Assembly (NCBI RefSeq): GCF_023073415.1
Contig: NZ_JADPJL010000005.1
Coordinates: 434,001 to 498,000 of the forward strand
Reading direction: 5' to 3'
Source: Bradyrhizobium sp. 190
GTDB taxonomy: Bacteria; Pseudomonadota; Alphaproteobacteria; Rhizobiales; Xanthobacteraceae
Length of the DNA stretch: 64,000 nucleotides
Shown here in pieces: positions 26,057 to 36,924 of the stretch (position 1 is the first letter of the stretch; every line of letters begins with the position of its first letter). Made by a program: the position numbers and the translations under genes. The notes beneath the pieces were generated by a model. It searched no databases. It was not told where the DNA came from and saw only the letters and a program-made list of their open reading frames with translations.

Positions 26057-27532
26057 TCACGTCCCGCAGAACGTCTGCGTCACGCGCTGCTCCGGCAGCG
26101 GTGGTTCGGCATAAGCCGCGTACTGGGGTTGATCCTCGTACGGCTTCGACAGCACCGTCAGCAATTCCTCGAATGGCGCGTAGTCGTCGTTGTTCACGGC
26201 GGCCGAAATCACCGCTTCGACGCGGTGGTTGCGCGGGATGAAGGCCGGATTGACGGCGCGCATCGCGGCTTGCCGTTCGGCGGTGGATTGTGGTTCGTCG
26301 GTGAGGCGCTGCCGCCAGCGCGCCGCCCATTCGTCGAAGGCTGTGGGATCGGTGAACTGGGCTCTAACGCTGTCGTCGTCGGCATCCGCAGCGGTGTCGC
26401 TCAGGCGGCGGAAGGTGAGGGTGAAGTCGGCCTGGTTTTTTGCCATGGCATCGAGCAGATCCTGCACCAGCGCTTCGTCGCCGTCGCGCGCGGTGAACAG
26501 GCCGATCTTCTTGCGCAGCCCGGCCTGATAGGCGGCGGTGAATTTTTCGGCGAACTCGCCGAGGATGAATTGCGCCTGTTCGATCGCCTTGTCTTGGTCG
26601 TCGGAAAACAGCGGCAGCAGGCATTCGGCGAGCCGCGTCAGGTTCCACAACGCGATGCGCGGCTGGTTGGCGTAGGCGTAGCGGCCCATTTCATCGATCG
26701 AGGAGAACACCTGCGCGGGGTTGTATTCGTCCATGAAGGCGCAGGGGCCGTAATCGATGGTCTCGCCCGAGATCGAGCAATTGTCGGTGTTCATGACGCC
26801 ATGGATGAAGCCGATCAGAAGCCAGCGCGCGACGAGGTCCGCCTGGCGGGCGACGACGCCTTCGAGCAGAGCGTGATAGGGGCGCTCTACGCCGGCGATC
26901 TCAGGGTAGTGCCTGGCGATGACATGATCGGCGAGCGCTCGCACACCATCAGTGTCACCGCGCGCGGCAAAGAACTGGAAGGTGCCGACGCGGATGTGGC
27001 TTGCGGCCACACGCGTGAGCACCGCACCGGGCAGCATGGTCTCGCGCATCACGTTCTCGCCCGAGGTCACGGCGGCCAGCGAGCGAGTGGTGGGGATGCC
27101 TAATGCAAACATCGCCTCGCTGACGATGTATTCGCGCAGGACCGGACCCAACGCGGCGCGGCCGTCGCCCCGGCGGGAAAACGGCGTCGGGCCAGATCCC
27201 TTGAGCTGGATGTCGCGGCGGATGCCGTCCCTGTCGATGACTTCGCCGAGCAAGATAGCGCGGCCGTCGCCGAGCTGGGGCACGAATTGACCGAACTGGT
27301 GGCCGGCATAGGCCATCGCGATCGGGTCGGCGCCATCGGGGAGGCGCTTTCCGGCAAGGATTTCGGCCCCTTCCGGGCTCTCCAGCACGTCAGGATCAAG
27401 GCCGAGTTGGACGGCCAGGGCCCGGTTCAACTTGATTAGCCGGGGGGCGGCCACTGGCGTCGGGGCCACGCGGGCGAAAAAGCTCGCCGGCAGCGCCGAA
27501 TAGGTGTTCTGGAACGGGAAATGGACGGTCAT
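26057..27532 (-). CDS. selO: SelO (YdiU) protein adenylyltransferase
   Basis: 491 aa from the ATG at 27532 ([15 protein letters not shown]). SelO pseudokinase features are [38 protein letters not shown] with the ATP-binding Lys, [20 protein letters not shown] with the metal-binding Asn and Asp, and a Cys three residues from the C-terminus (QTFCGT). SelO binds ATP in flipped orientation and AMPylates Ser/Thr/Tyr of target proteins in redox response. The terminal Cys fits the redox-switch cysteine of bacterial SelO, which is selenocysteine in animals. The length matches the family. It diverges from aspS. Confidence 0.93.
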   Translation of the reverse strand: MTVHFPFQNTYSALPASFFARVAPTPVAAPRLIKLNRALAVQLGLDPDVLESPEGAEILAGKRLPDGADPIAMAYAGHQFGQFVPQLGDGRAILLGEVIDRDGIRRDIQLKGSGPTPFSRRGDGRAALGPVLREYIVSEAMFALGIPTTRSLAAVTSGENVMRETMLPGAVLTRVAASHIRVGTFQFFAARGDTDGVRALADHVIARHYPEIAGVERPYHALLEGVVARQADLVARWLLIGFIHGVMNTDNCSISGETIDYGPCAFMDEYNPAQVFSSIDEMGRYAYANQPRIALWNLTRLAECLLPLFSDDQDKAIEQAQFILGEFAEKFTAAYQAGLRKKIGLFTARDGDEALVQDLLDAMAKNQADFTLTFRRLSDTAADADDDSVRAQFTDPTAFDEWAARWRQRLTDEPQSTAERQAAMRAVNPAFIPRNHRVEAVISAAVNNDDYAPFEELLTVLSKPYEDQPQYAAYAEPPLPEQRVTQTFCGT

Positions 27533-27723
27533 GACCCAAAGATAGGCGCGGGCACGGAATAGGCAAACGGTTCGGGCCGGTGGGGGCGGAAATCTCGCTC
27601 TCGGAGCGCAAAACAGGCCCCGCCATTGGTTGCCGCCCCTCGCGGCGTCGGGTAAACCCTCCCGCAATTCGCGCGGCCTTTGGCCCCGATTCTGACCTCC
27701 GACATCTGTTTTTTGGGAATTCC

Positions 27724-29565
27724 ATGCATCGCTACCGGTCACATACATGCGGCGCGCTCCGCGACAGCGACATCGGCCAGACCGCCCGTCTTTCCGGCTG
27801 GTGCCATCGTATTCGCGACCATGGCGGCGTGCTGTTCATCGATCTGCGCGACCATTACGGCATCACGCAGTGCGTGGCGGATCCGGATTCGCCGGCGTTC
27901 AAGGAAGTCGAAAAGTTCCGCTCGGAATGGGTGGTGCGGATCGACGGCAAGGTACGCCGCCGTCCCGACGGCACCGACAATCCGGAACTGCCGACCGGAG
28001 CGGTCGAAGTCTATATCAGCGAGATCGAGGTGCTGGGGCCTGCTGCCGAGCTGCCGCTGCCCGTGTTCGGCGAGCAGGAATATCCTGAAGACATAAGGCT
28101 CAAGTACCGCTTCCTCGATCTCCGTCGCGAGAAGCTGCACCAGAACATCATGACCCGCGGCGCGATCGTCGATTCCATGCGCAAGCGGATGAAGGAGCAG
28201 GGCTTCTTCGAGTTCCAGACCCCGATCCTGACGGCGTCCTCGCCGGAGGGGGCACGGGATTTTCTGGTGCCCTCACGCATTCATCCCGGAAAATTCTACG
28301 CGCTGCCGCAGGCGCCGCAGCAGTACAAGCAGCTCCTGATGATGTCGGGCTTCGACCGCTATTTCCAGATCGCGCCCTGCTTCCGCGACGAGGACCCGCG
28401 CGCCGACCGTTTGCCGGGCGAGTTTTATCAGCTCGACGTCGAGATGAGCTTTGTCACGCAAGAAGATGTTTTTGCGGCGATGGAGCCTGTCATATCAGGC
28501 GTGTTCGAGGATTTCGCCAAGGGCAAGCCGGTGACAAAAGGCTGGCCGCGGATTCCGTTCGCGGAAGCCTTGAAGAAATACGGCAGTGACAAGCCCGACC
28601 TGCGCAATCCCATTGTCATGCAGGACGTCTCCGAGCATTTCCGCGGCTCCGGCTTCAAAGTGTTCGCGCGGATGCTGGAAGACCCCAAGAACCAGGTCTG
28701 GGCGATCCCCGGCACGGGCGGCGGCTCGCGCGCGTTCTGCGACCGAATGAACTCCTGGGCGCAAGGCGAAGGCCAGCCCGGCCTCGGCTACATCATGTGG
28801 CGCGAAGAGACCAGTAAGCTAGGCGAGGGCACCCCAAGTGGATCGTTAGTGCTTAGCGGCTCTCCCGAGAAGATCACGGTGGGGGCAGGTCCGCTTGCCA
28901 ACAATATCGGTGCGGAACGGACCGAGGCTATTAGGGCGCAACTCGGCATGAAGGAGGGCGACGCGGCGTTCTTCGTCGCCGGCGATCCGGAAAAATTCTG
29001 GAAGTTTTCAGGCCTCGCCCGCACCAAGGTGGCTGAGGAATTGAACGTGATCGACAAGGATAGGTTCGAACTGGCCTGGATCGTCGACTTCCCGATGTAC
29101 GAGTACAATGAGGAAGACAAGAAGGTCGATTTCTCGCACAACCCGTTCTCGATGCCGCAGGGCGGCCTCGATGCGCTCAACGGGCAGGACCCGCTGACCA
29201 TCAAGGCGTTCCAGTACGACATCACCTGCAACGGCTACGAGATCGCGTCTGGCGGCATCCGCAACCACCGCCCCGAGGCGATGGTGAAGGCGTTCGAGAT
29301 CGCGGGCTATGGCGAAAAGGACGTCGTCGAGCGTTTTGGCGGCATGTATCGTGCGTTCCAGTACGGCGCCCCGCCGCATGGCGGCATGGCGGCCGGCGTC
29401 GACCGCATCGTGATGCTGCTCTGCGGCACCACGAACCTGCGTGAGATCTCGCTGTTCCCGATGAACCAGCAGGCCGTGGACCTCCTGATGGGCGCGCCGT
29501 CGGACGTCGCGCCCAAGCAGCTGCGCGAGCTCCATGTACGGCTCAATTTGCCGGACAAGGGCTAG
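27724..29565 (+). CDS. aspS: Aspartyl-tRNA synthetase
   Basis: 613 aa from the ATG at 27724. It has an N-terminal OB anticodon-binding domain ([20 protein letters not shown]), class II motif 2 ([21 protein letters not shown]), a bacterial GAD insertion domain and motif 3 ([16 protein letters not shown]). It is probably the non-discriminating form common in alphaproteobacteria. Residues about 361-387 are a low-complexity loop (codons 28804-28884) with unusual codons (AGT, CTA, TTA, CTT, TCT), longer than the E. coli loop at this place; see findings. Its stop lies next to the convergent stop at 29567. Confidence 0.96.
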   Translation: MHRYRSHTCGALRDSDIGQTARLSGWCHRIRDHGGVLFIDLRDHYGITQCVADPDSPAFKEVEKFRSEWVVRIDGKVRRRPDGTDNPELPTGAVEVYISEIEVLGPAAELPLPVFGEQEYPEDIRLKYRFLDLRREKLHQNIMTRGAIVDSMRKRMKEQGFFEFQTPILTASSPEGARDFLVPSRIHPGKFYALPQAPQQYKQLLMMSGFDRYFQIAPCFRDEDPRADRLPGEFYQLDVEMSFVTQEDVFAAMEPVISGVFEDFAKGKPVTKGWPRIPFAEALKKYGSDKPDLRNPIVMQDVSEHFRGSGFKVFARMLEDPKNQVWAIPGTGGGSRAFCDRMNSWAQGEGQPGLGYIMWREETSKLGEGTPSGSLVLSGSPEKITVGAGPLANNIGAERTEAIRAQLGMKEGDAAFFVAGDPEKFWKFSGLARTKVAEELNVIDKDRFELAWIVDFPMYEYNEEDKKVDFSHNPFSMPQGGLDALNGQDPLTIKAFQYDITCNGYEIASGGIRNHRPEAMVKAFEIAGYGEKDVVERFGGMYRAFQYGAPPHGGMAAGVDRIVMLLCGTTNLREISLFPMNQQAVDLLMGAPSDVAPKQLRELHVRLNLPDKG

Positions 29566-29566
29566 C

Positions 29567-31543
29567 TTATAGCGCCGTCGCAGCCTCGATCCGGAACTTC
29601 GCGAGCGCGTCGAGCGGGTCGATCTTCAACGCCTGGAAGAGCTGCATCGCCGGCACCTTGCCGAGCGGCGTGAATTTGAGCGTCAGCGTCGTCCCCGGAG
29701 TTTCGATAAAGCGCGCCAGCGCCTCGGCGGCGGCCACAGCATCGGGATTGTTTGTCCCTTTCGTCGCTGCGCTGTTTCTGATGTCGTCAACGATCGCTTT
29801 TCGTGCCGCATCGCGGCTGATGTTCTGCAGGCGGGAATAGTGTGCGACCGCGAGATCGACGCCGCCCAAGTCGCGCAGCGTGAGCTCGATCCCGCCGGCC
29901 TCGATTTGCGCCGCCAAGGTAGCTGCTTGCAGCGGGTTGAAGGAAAATATCTGCCTCGGCACATTGGCAAGCGAAACGCGCGCGGACAGTTTCACGAGGC
30001 CGCCGACTTCGAGTGCGACGGGCTCCAACACGAAGCTGCGCGATGCTTCCGTCCAGGACGCGCCGAGATCGCAGTCGAAGGCGATCGAACTGATGCCGGC
30101 TGCAATCAGCGGCTTCGTTGTGGGGTCGCTCACATCGATGGGCGTGACCATCTTCGTGGTAAGGCGCGCCTGGCTTGGCACCGGTCCGACAAACTGGCCC
30201 CAATCCAGATTGAAGTTGTCGAGTGTGACGGGCTTGCCGGTGTTCTTGAACGGCGCCACGAAGCCCTTGACCTCAATGCCAGCGAGCAGCGGAAACATCC
30301 CGAGAAACTGGTCGGGTGACGGCGGCCGTCCCGGGTTCGAGAATTGCGCCGCCATTCGCAGCAGACCTGCGATATCGAGTGATTTGAGCGCGAAGCGTCC
30401 GATCTTGACGGGCCCCTTCGCAGAGCGTGCATCCAGTCCTTCGATCGCGAATTCGCCGATCTTGCCGTCTTCCAGGTTGAAGCGGGCCGCCGCGAGCTTG
30501 AATGGGCCCTCCGGCGTTTCCGCCGAGATGCCGCGCATCTCGGCAGTTCCGACGCGCACGGCCTCATAGATCTTCGCCATCTTGTCCATCATCTCGCGCG
30601 TCTGCGCCGGCGTCGGAGTGCCGCCGGCCGGCTGCATCAGCGCCAGCAGCGCCGGAAGTTGCAGTCGCGACGGCCGCACGCTGACATCGTCGATGGTCAT
30701 CCCATCGATACGCATACGCACGCCTTGGGCGGACGTGATGGTATAGGCGCCTGCGGTCGTTTGACCGTAGAAGCGATAGTATTTGTCGTCGTTAGCCTTC
30801 TGCGGATCGAGGATGGCGGCGGCCGCGGCAGCGTCGAAATCACGCGAAACGAAATTTGCGATCTCGCCGGTCAATTTGTCGGTCTTGCCCGCTTGCTGGG
30901 TGTTGGCGGTAAAAGCGAGCCGCTCGATCTGCATGGACGCGACCTTGCCGTTCTTGATGTCCCGCAGCGCTGTGCCCGAATAGGTGAAATTGCCCGACGT
31001 GATTGCGCCGAAGTTGATGGTCCCGACAATGCTGGGCGCCACGACGGATGACGCGGAGACGGTGGCAAACTGCTCCAGTGCGGCCCGATACGCCTCGACG
31101 ATGGAGGCTGAAGCGGGTCGTACCGGCAGGCTGGCGGGGCCGGAATAGTCCTTCACGATGATTTGCGGCACCTTGTAGGTGACGTGTCCGCCTGCCGGGC
31201 CTGCGATGTCAACGCTGACTTCCGTGTCGGTCCATTCGATATTGTGAGCCGAGAATTTCGCCGCGTCCGGCTGGCCGACGCCGGAAGCCGTCAGGCTGGC
31301 AATCTTGACATTCACCGGGGGCTGCGTCGCAGATTCACCGGCAATATCGACGATCCTGAGCGTTCGGCTGCGCAGGTCGAACGACACCTTGCCGTGGCTT
31401 GCCTTACCGCCGCCCGCGCGAACCTGCTCGAACGCGGCCTCGACCTCGCCGGCGATCCGGTGCTGCGTATAAAACTCGAAGCCGAAGAAGCCGCCCGCCG
31501 CGATTACGACCGCAGCGGCCAGGCCCATCAGTATCTTTACCAT
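29567..31543 (-). CDS. Large periplasmic protein with N-terminal anchor, function unknown
   Basis: 658 aa from the ATG at 31543 with GGAG eight bases upstream. One N-terminal helix (ILMGLAAAVVIAAGGFFGF) anchors a long, cysteine-poor, beta-rich periplasmic region. Repeated segments of the form LRIVDIAGES, GLDARSAKGPVKIGRFALKS and VEVGGLVKLSARVSLANVP suggest a stacked-beta architecture like YdgA/DUF945 or AsmA-related envelope proteins, but I cannot assign it. The C-terminus has LTLKFTPLGKVPAMQLFQ. It lies tail-to-tail with aspS. Confidence 0.75.
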   Translation of the reverse strand: MVKILMGLAAAVVIAAGGFFGFEFYTQHRIAGEVEAAFEQVRAGGGKASHGKVSFDLRSRTLRIVDIAGESATQPPVNVKIASLTASGVGQPDAAKFSAHNIEWTDTEVSVDIAGPAGGHVTYKVPQIIVKDYSGPASLPVRPASASIVEAYRAALEQFATVSASSVVAPSIVGTINFGAITSGNFTYSGTALRDIKNGKVASMQIERLAFTANTQQAGKTDKLTGEIANFVSRDFDAAAAAAILDPQKANDDKYYRFYGQTTAGAYTITSAQGVRMRIDGMTIDDVSVRPSRLQLPALLALMQPAGGTPTPAQTREMMDKMAKIYEAVRVGTAEMRGISAETPEGPFKLAAARFNLEDGKIGEFAIEGLDARSAKGPVKIGRFALKSLDIAGLLRMAAQFSNPGRPPSPDQFLGMFPLLAGIEVKGFVAPFKNTGKPVTLDNFNLDWGQFVGPVPSQARLTTKMVTPIDVSDPTTKPLIAAGISSIAFDCDLGASWTEASRSFVLEPVALEVGGLVKLSARVSLANVPRQIFSFNPLQAATLAAQIEAGGIELTLRDLGGVDLAVAHYSRLQNISRDAARKAIVDDIRNSAATKGTNNPDAVAAAEALARFIETPGTTLTLKFTPLGKVPAMQLFQALKIDPLDALAKFRIEAATAL

Positions 31544-31802
31544 TAGTTGTGCTCCGGACGCCGACACTCGCGCGAGGCAAAATTGCCACAAGTCGGTCAA
31601 GGGGATGGGGTAGGGAGGATAATATGCTACCGGCTTTGGTGCTTTGCGTCGATGCCCCCTGTTGATGGGGACGCTCTCGGATGTTGCATCCAAGTGGCCG
31701 CCCGTGCTTCACATCCGGCTCAATCTGCCGCAAAACTAATGGTTCGAATGAAGACCGGCCGCCGGAAGCAATTCGGGGTCGAGAAAGCCCGTGGGGGAGT
31801 GC

Positions 31803-34112
31803 ATGTCGTCCTATTCTGAAGATCTCCGCTCCGCGGCGCTTGCGTATCACCGGCTGCCGCGCCCGGGTAAACTCGAGATCCAGGCGACCAAGCCGCTCGC
31901 CAACCAGCGCGACCTCGCGCTGGCCTATTCGCCGGGCGTCGCTGCAGCCTGCACCGAAATCGCCAACAATCCGGCCGAAGCGGCGTCGCTGACCTCCCGG
32001 GCCAACCTGGTCGCCGTGGTCTCCAATGGTACCGCGGTGTTGGGGCTTGGCAATATCGGCCCGCTGGCCTCGAAGCCCGTCATGGAAGGCAAGGCGGTCC
32101 TGTTCAAGAAATTCGCTGGGATCGACGTCTTCGACATCGAAATCGCCGCCGACACCATCGAGCGCGTGGTCGAGACAGTGGCGGCGCTGGAACCGACCTT
32201 CGGTGGCATCAATCTCGAGGACATCAAGGGACCGGAATGCTTCGAGATCGAGGCGCAGCTCAAGGCGCGCATGAAGATCCCGGTGTTCCACGACGACCAG
32301 CATGGCACGGCCATCATCGTCGGAGCCGCCATTGTCAATGCGCTGCTGTTGAACGGCAAGAAGCTGGCTGATGTGAAGATCGTCTGTTCGGGCGCCGGTG
32401 CGGCGGCGATCGCGTGCCTTAATCTGCTGGTGTCGATGGGCGCGCAGCGCAAGAACATCTGGGTCTGCGACATCGACGGCGTGGTGCATGAAGGCCGCAA
32501 CACGCTGATGGACCGCTGGAAGGCGGTCTATGCGCAGAAGACCAACGCGCGCGTGTTGGCCGACGTGATCGGCGGCGCGGATATTTTCTTAGGGTTGTCC
32601 GCGCCTAACGTACTGACGCCTGACATGGTCAAGTCGATGGGGGACCAGCCCCTGGTGATGGCGCTGGCCAATCCGAACCCGGAAATCATGCCGGACGAGG
32701 CGCGCAAGGCGCGCCCCGACGCGATGATCTGCACCGGGCGCTCCGACTTCCCGAACCAGGTCAACAACGTCCTGTGCTTTCCGTTCATCTTTCGCGGCGC
32801 GCTCGACGTCGGCGCCACCGGGATCAACGAGGAAATGAAACATGCAGCGGTTGACGCGATCGCGCAGCTCGCGCGCGATCCGCCGTCGGATGCGGTGGCG
32901 CAGGGTTTTGACAGCGGCGAGACGCAAGGATTCGGCCCGGGCTCGCTGATCCCGAGCCCGTTCGATCCGCGGCTGATCCTGCGTATCGCGCCGGCCGTGG
33001 CGAAGGCTGCGATGGACTCCGGCGTGGCGACGCGCCCGATCAAGAACTTCGAAGAGTATAAAGCGTTATTGGAACGCTTCGCGTTCCGCTCCGGCCTCGT
33101 CATGAAGCCGGTGTTCGCCAAGGCGAAGACCCAGCCGGTTCGCGTGATCTATGCCGAGGGCGAGGACCAGCGCGTGCTGCGCGCCACGCAGGTCGTGCTG
33201 GAAGAGAAACTGGCGCGGCCGATCCTGGTCGGGCGTCCCTCCGTCGTCGAGGCAAGGATCAAGCGGTTCGGCCTCTCGATCAAGGCCGGGCAGGATTTCG
33301 ATCTCGTCAATCCCGAGGACGATCCGCGCTATCGTTCCTATGTGCAGACCTATATCGACACGGCCGGAAGGCGCGGCGTCACGCCTGAGGCCGCGCGCAC
33401 CGTGGTTCGCACCAACAACACCGTGATCGCAGCGCTTGCGGTGGTGCGCGGCGAAGCCGATGCCATGATCTGCGGCGTCGAAGGCCGCTATATGAGCCAT
33501 CTGCGCCATGTCCGCGAGATCATCGGCTTCCTGCCCGGCGTCAGCGATTTTGCGGCGCTGGCGATGATGATCACCAGCAAGGGTTCCTATTTCATCGCCG
33601 ATACCCAGGTGCGGCCCAATCCGAGCGCCGAGGAACTCGCGGAGGTGGCGTCGCTGGCGGCAACCCATGTGCAGCGGTTCAACATGAAGCCGCGTGTCGC
33701 CTTCGTGTCACATTCCGACTTCGGCAGCTATGATACGGACTCCTCGCGCAAGATGCGCCGCGCCACCGCGCTTCTGAAGGAAAAGCATCCGGAGATCGAG
33801 GCCGACGGCGAGATGCAGGGCGATACCGCGCTCTCGGCCGCGGCGCGCAAGCTCGTGCTGCCGCATTCCAACCTGGAAGGCGATGCCAACATCCTGATCA
33901 TGCCGAACCTCGACACCGCCAACGTCGCCTACCAGATGATCAAGACGCTGGCGGATGCGCTGCCGGTCGGGCCGATCCTGATCGGGCCGGCGCGTCCGGC
34001 GCATATCCTCACCCCGGGGGTGACGGCGCGCGGCATACTCAACATGACGGCGGTTGCCGCCGTCGAAGCCCAGGAGCGTGCCGGCCGCCAGCAGCCGACG
34101 TTGTTTGGATAG
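31803..34112 (+). CDS. maeB: NADP-dependent malic enzyme with phosphotransacetylase-like C-terminal domain
   Basis: 769 aa from the ATG at 31803, preceded by GGGGGAG; an upstream in-frame GTG at 31791 is less likely. The N-terminal ~430 residues are a malic enzyme ([66 protein letters not shown]). The C-terminal ~330 residues resemble phosphotransacetylase ([58 protein letters not shown]). In rhizobia this chimera converts malate to pyruvate; the C-terminal domain is regulatory and usually lacks transacetylase activity. Confidence 0.95.
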   Translation: MSSYSEDLRSAALAYHRLPRPGKLEIQATKPLANQRDLALAYSPGVAAACTEIANNPAEAASLTSRANLVAVVSNGTAVLGLGNIGPLASKPVMEGKAVLFKKFAGIDVFDIEIAADTIERVVETVAALEPTFGGINLEDIKGPECFEIEAQLKARMKIPVFHDDQHGTAIIVGAAIVNALLLNGKKLADVKIVCSGAGAAAIACLNLLVSMGAQRKNIWVCDIDGVVHEGRNTLMDRWKAVYAQKTNARVLADVIGGADIFLGLSAPNVLTPDMVKSMGDQPLVMALANPNPEIMPDEARKARPDAMICTGRSDFPNQVNNVLCFPFIFRGALDVGATGINEEMKHAAVDAIAQLARDPPSDAVAQGFDSGETQGFGPGSLIPSPFDPRLILRIAPAVAKAAMDSGVATRPIKNFEEYKALLERFAFRSGLVMKPVFAKAKTQPVRVIYAEGEDQRVLRATQVVLEEKLARPILVGRPSVVEARIKRFGLSIKAGQDFDLVNPEDDPRYRSYVQTYIDTAGRRGVTPEAARTVVRTNNTVIAALAVVRGEADAMICGVEGRYMSHLRHVREIIGFLPGVSDFAALAMMITSKGSYFIADTQVRPNPSAEELAEVASLAATHVQRFNMKPRVAFVSHSDFGSYDTDSSRKMRRATALLKEKHPEIEADGEMQGDTALSAAARKLVLPHSNLEGDANILIMPNLDTANVAYQMIKTLADALPVGPILIGPARPAHILTPGVTARGILNMTAVAAVEAQERAGRQQPTLFG

Positions 34113-34118
34113 AGCGAA

Positions 34119-34203
34119 GTTCTGATTGAATCGGAACCGTTCTAGTCTTTTGTTTTGGCGCGTTTTCTCTGCACGGAATGTATCGTCGCTCAAAAACGCT
34201 ATG
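34119..34203. repeat. Bradyrhizobial dispersed repeat with terminator-like hairpin after maeB
   Basis: Just after the maeB stop, GTTCTGATT-G-AATCGGAAC (34119-34136) forms a near-perfect hairpin followed by a T-rich stretch (TAGTCTTTTGTTTT), a plausible terminator. The sequence continues as GGCGCGTTTTCTCTGCACGG and CGCTCAAAAACGCTATGG, which I recognise from memory as a dispersed element of Bradyrhizobium and Rhodopseudomonas genomes. A partial copy in the opposite orientation is at about 40512-40551. Confidence 0.5.
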
Positions 34204-34369
34204 GCCAAAAAAGGGCCTTGGTTCTGCTTCTATCAGTAGGTCTGGTTAGGTCCGCGCAGGCTCCTGCGCGGACGGTTTCGATTTGAGCGTTTGAAAAGCG
34301 GAGACGAAACGCCCATAATCGTTTCGCGCCGCCTGCTATCTTTGCATGCCATTCAGTGAGGCCGATCCC

Positions 34370-34822
34370 ATGCCAGCGTTAGTTACCTTCGGGCGAGTCC
34401 TGTTCGCCGTCCTCTTCATGTACACGGGAGCGACCAAGCTCTTCGCGATTCAGCAGACGGCGGACTTCATCGCGACCAAGGTGACCATCCCGGCGATGCT
34501 TGCGCCCTATACCTCGCAGATCGAAACCATGACCGGCATGCCGATGCCGCAACTATTGGCGTGGAGCGTCGGCGGCTTCGAGATCCTCGCCGGCCTGATG
34601 ATCGCGGTCAATTTCGGCGCGCGCTTCTTCGCGATCCTGCTGATTTTCTTCGTCATCGCGACGACCTTCTACTTCCACGATTTCTGGAACCAGCCAGCGC
34701 CCGAAAATGCCAAGACGCTGATCGACGCCTTGAAGAACCTGTCGCTCATCGGCGCGCTGTTCATGATCGCAGGTTACGGCCGCGGGCCGCGGCCGAATGA
34801 ACCGGCCTACGGGGACGTCTGA
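34370..34822 (+). CDS. DoxX-family membrane protein
   Basis: 150 aa. The ATG at 34370 with GTGAGG nine bases before it is preferred over the ATG at 34346, which lacks a ribosome site. It has four membrane helices and the DoxX patterns GRVLFAVLFMYTGATKLFA, AWSVGGFEILAGLMIAV, a central FYFHDFWN and a final helix. DoxX proteins are associated with redox and thiol-stress membrane complexes. The role here is unknown. Confidence 0.85.
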   Translation: MPALVTFGRVLFAVLFMYTGATKLFAIQQTADFIATKVTIPAMLAPYTSQIETMTGMPMPQLLAWSVGGFEILAGLMIAVNFGARFFAILLIFFVIATTFYFHDFWNQPAPENAKTLIDALKNLSLIGALFMIAGYGRGPRPNEPAYGDV

Positions 34823-34849
34823 AGCCGGTAGCGGCGGCCCCAGACCGAG

Positions 34850-36268
34850 TCAGAAATTCCGGATCGCCACGCGTGGACCGTCGAGTGTGGCGGCGGCGCT
34901 CTGCGGTGGCGCGACCTGCTCGATCTGTGCGGTCCGCGCCGCTATTCTGCGCGCCTGCAGCCATTGCGGGAACCACATCGCGATGGCCGGGAAAATCAGC
35001 ACCAGCGCCACGCAAGCGACCTGCAGCACCATGAAGTCGGCCATGCCGCGGTAGATCAGCCGCAGGTTCCATTCCTTGACCACCTGCTTGAGATAGTAGG
35101 CCGACATGGCGACCGGCGGTGACAGGAAGGCGGTTTGCAGCACGACCGCAACGATGCAGCCGAACCAGACCATGTCGTAGCCGAGACCCTTGGCGACGGG
35201 TGCGAGCATCGGCAGGAAAATGAAGACGATAGCCGGCCATTCGAACGGCCAGCCGAGCAGGAAGATCAGGGTCAGGAGCATGGACATCGTGCCCCAGGGA
35301 GGCAGCGGCGACGCCAGCAGGGCATTGGTCATCCAGGTTGCCGTGCCGAGCCACGAGAAGACGGCGCCGAACACGTTGGAGGCTACCGCGAGCAGCAGCA
35401 CCATGCTGGTCGTTGCCAGTGTGGCGTAGCAGGCATCCAACAGGCCCTTCCATGAGAACCGGCCGTAGGCGACCACAAGGAGAATCGCCCCCAATGCGCC
35501 GAACGCCGCCGCCTCCGCGGCCGTGGTGATGCCGGCGAGGATGGCGCCGAGGGTCACGATCGTCAGCACGGTCACCGGCACCAGACCGACCAGGCACTCC
35601 CACAGCACGATCCGCATCGAATCTGGCCGCTCCTCGACCGGCACCGGCGGGCCGAGCTTTGGATTGAAGTAGCAGCGGATCAGGGTGTAGGCGATGAACA
35701 TCGCAGACAGCAGGAAGCCCGGGCCGAACGCGGCCGCATAGAGATCGATGATCGAGATATCGAGCACCGGCGCCATCACGACCAGCATCACGGACGGCGG
35801 GATCAAAATGCCGAGCGTGCCTCCGGCGGCGATGGCGCCGGCGGACATGCGCACATCGTAGCCGGAGCGGATCATCATCGGCCCGGCCATGATGCCGAGC
35901 AGGGCGACGGTTGCGCCGACAGTTCCGGCGGCGATTCCGAACAGCGTCGCCGTGAGGATGACGACCACGTAGAGCGCGCCATTGAGGGGCGCGAACAGAT
36001 CGCGGAACGCCCGGAACAGCCGCTCCATGAGACCGGCCTGATCGCAGACGAATCCCATCAGAATAAACATCGGCACCGCGACGAGTTCGTCCTGCTTCAT
36101 GAGGCCGATGGTCTGCAGGTACGCGAGGTTGAAAACACGCTCTCCCATGCCGACGTAACCAAACATCAGCGCCAGGAAGAGCAGCGTGAAGCTGATCGGC
36201 AGGCCGATGAAGATCGCTCCCAGCATCACGAGGAGCATGACAAGTCCGAGGAGTTCGAGTCCCGTCAT
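34850..36268 (-). CDS. TRAP transporter large permease (DctM type), second system
   Basis: 472 aa from the ATG at 36268, overlapping the dctQ-type stop by ATGA. It has about 12 hydrophobic segments and DctM motifs: FILMGFVCDQAGLMERLF, GTLGILIPPSVMLVVMAPV and LGWPFEWPAIVFIFLPML. It is clearly paralogous to the DctM at 11748 along its length, but lacks that protein's central ~40-residue insertion. The last ~30 residues are cytosolic and Ala-rich. Confidence 0.92.
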   Translation of the reverse strand: MTGLELLGLVMLLVMLGAIFIGLPISFTLLFLALMFGYVGMGERVFNLAYLQTIGLMKQDELVAVPMFILMGFVCDQAGLMERLFRAFRDLFAPLNGALYVVVILTATLFGIAAGTVGATVALLGIMAGPMMIRSGYDVRMSAGAIAAGGTLGILIPPSVMLVVMAPVLDISIIDLYAAAFGPGFLLSAMFIAYTLIRCYFNPKLGPPVPVEERPDSMRIVLWECLVGLVPVTVLTIVTLGAILAGITTAAEAAAFGALGAILLVVAYGRFSWKGLLDACYATLATTSMVLLLAVASNVFGAVFSWLGTATWMTNALLASPLPPWGTMSMLLTLIFLLGWPFEWPAIVFIFLPMLAPVAKGLGYDMVWFGCIVAVVLQTAFLSPPVAMSAYYLKQVVKEWNLRLIYRGMADFMVLQVACVALVLIFPAIAMWFPQWLQARRIAARTAQIEQVAPPQSAAATLDGPRVAIRNF

Positions 36269-36858
36269 ATCTCGATCTTTTCCTTGTGCTCGAACTCGCG
36301 ACCGAACTGGACCTGGTACCAGCACTTCAGTACCTCGGACACGCCTTGGATCATGAGAAGTAACGCCGCCAGCGGGATCGTTGCCCGGAAGGGCCACATG
36401 ATCGCGCGCCACACGCTTTCCTGCGACCGTTCGCCGGTGTCATAGGAGTGCAAGGTGTCGTCAATGCTGATCAGCATGAACGTGATCATCGCCGGATAGA
36501 AAAACATCAGGTAGGAGATCAGGTCGACGACGCCCTTCTTTCGCTCCGAGTAATTCTCCCAATAGATGTCGGTGCGAACATGCGCGCCCTTCAACAGCGC
36601 ATATCCCGATCCGAGCATGAAGGCCGCGCCGTTGACCATGAAGCTGGATTCGTAGACCCAAACGGTCGGCGCGCCGAACCCGTAGCGCATGACAACCTCG
36701 TATGAGATCGTCACCATCAGAAACAACATCGACATGGCGATGAGTTTGCCGGTCACGTCGGTGAAGCGGTCGATCGTCCGTATGATCGCGTAAAAAGCAC
36801 GCGGGAATTCGCCGCCCGGATGGCTTGGGATCGACGCACTGCTGGTGTCCGCGGACAT
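36265..36858 (-). CDS. TRAP transporter small permease (DctQ type), second system
   Basis: 197 aa. Four predicted membrane helices with VMRYGFGAPTVWVYESSFMV, FMLGSGYALLKGAHVRTDIY and LLLMIQGVSEVLKCWYQV. It parallels the DctQ at 13286 closely in motif order. It is second in a dctP-dctQ-dctM operon on the minus strand, in canonical order. Confidence 0.9.
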   Translation of the reverse strand: MSADTSSASIPSHPGGEFPRAFYAIIRTIDRFTDVTGKLIAMSMLFLMVTISYEVVMRYGFGAPTVWVYESSFMVNGAAFMLGSGYALLKGAHVRTDIYWENYSERKKGVVDLISYLMFFYPAMITFMLISIDDTLHSYDTGERSQESVWRAIMWPFRATIPLAALLLMIQGVSEVLKCWYQVQFGREFEHKEKIEI

Positions 36859-36924
36859 GATCGCCCCCTCCAGGCAGTGCTGGCGTCCGGCGGTTCGGAC
36901 GCCAGCAGCTCCGCTACAGAGAGA

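Noticed and set aside
25973..27103. 376-codon plus-strand frame opposite selO
   Set aside because: It lies antisense to the conserved SelO motifs and is Gly/Arg/Val-rich without a fold.
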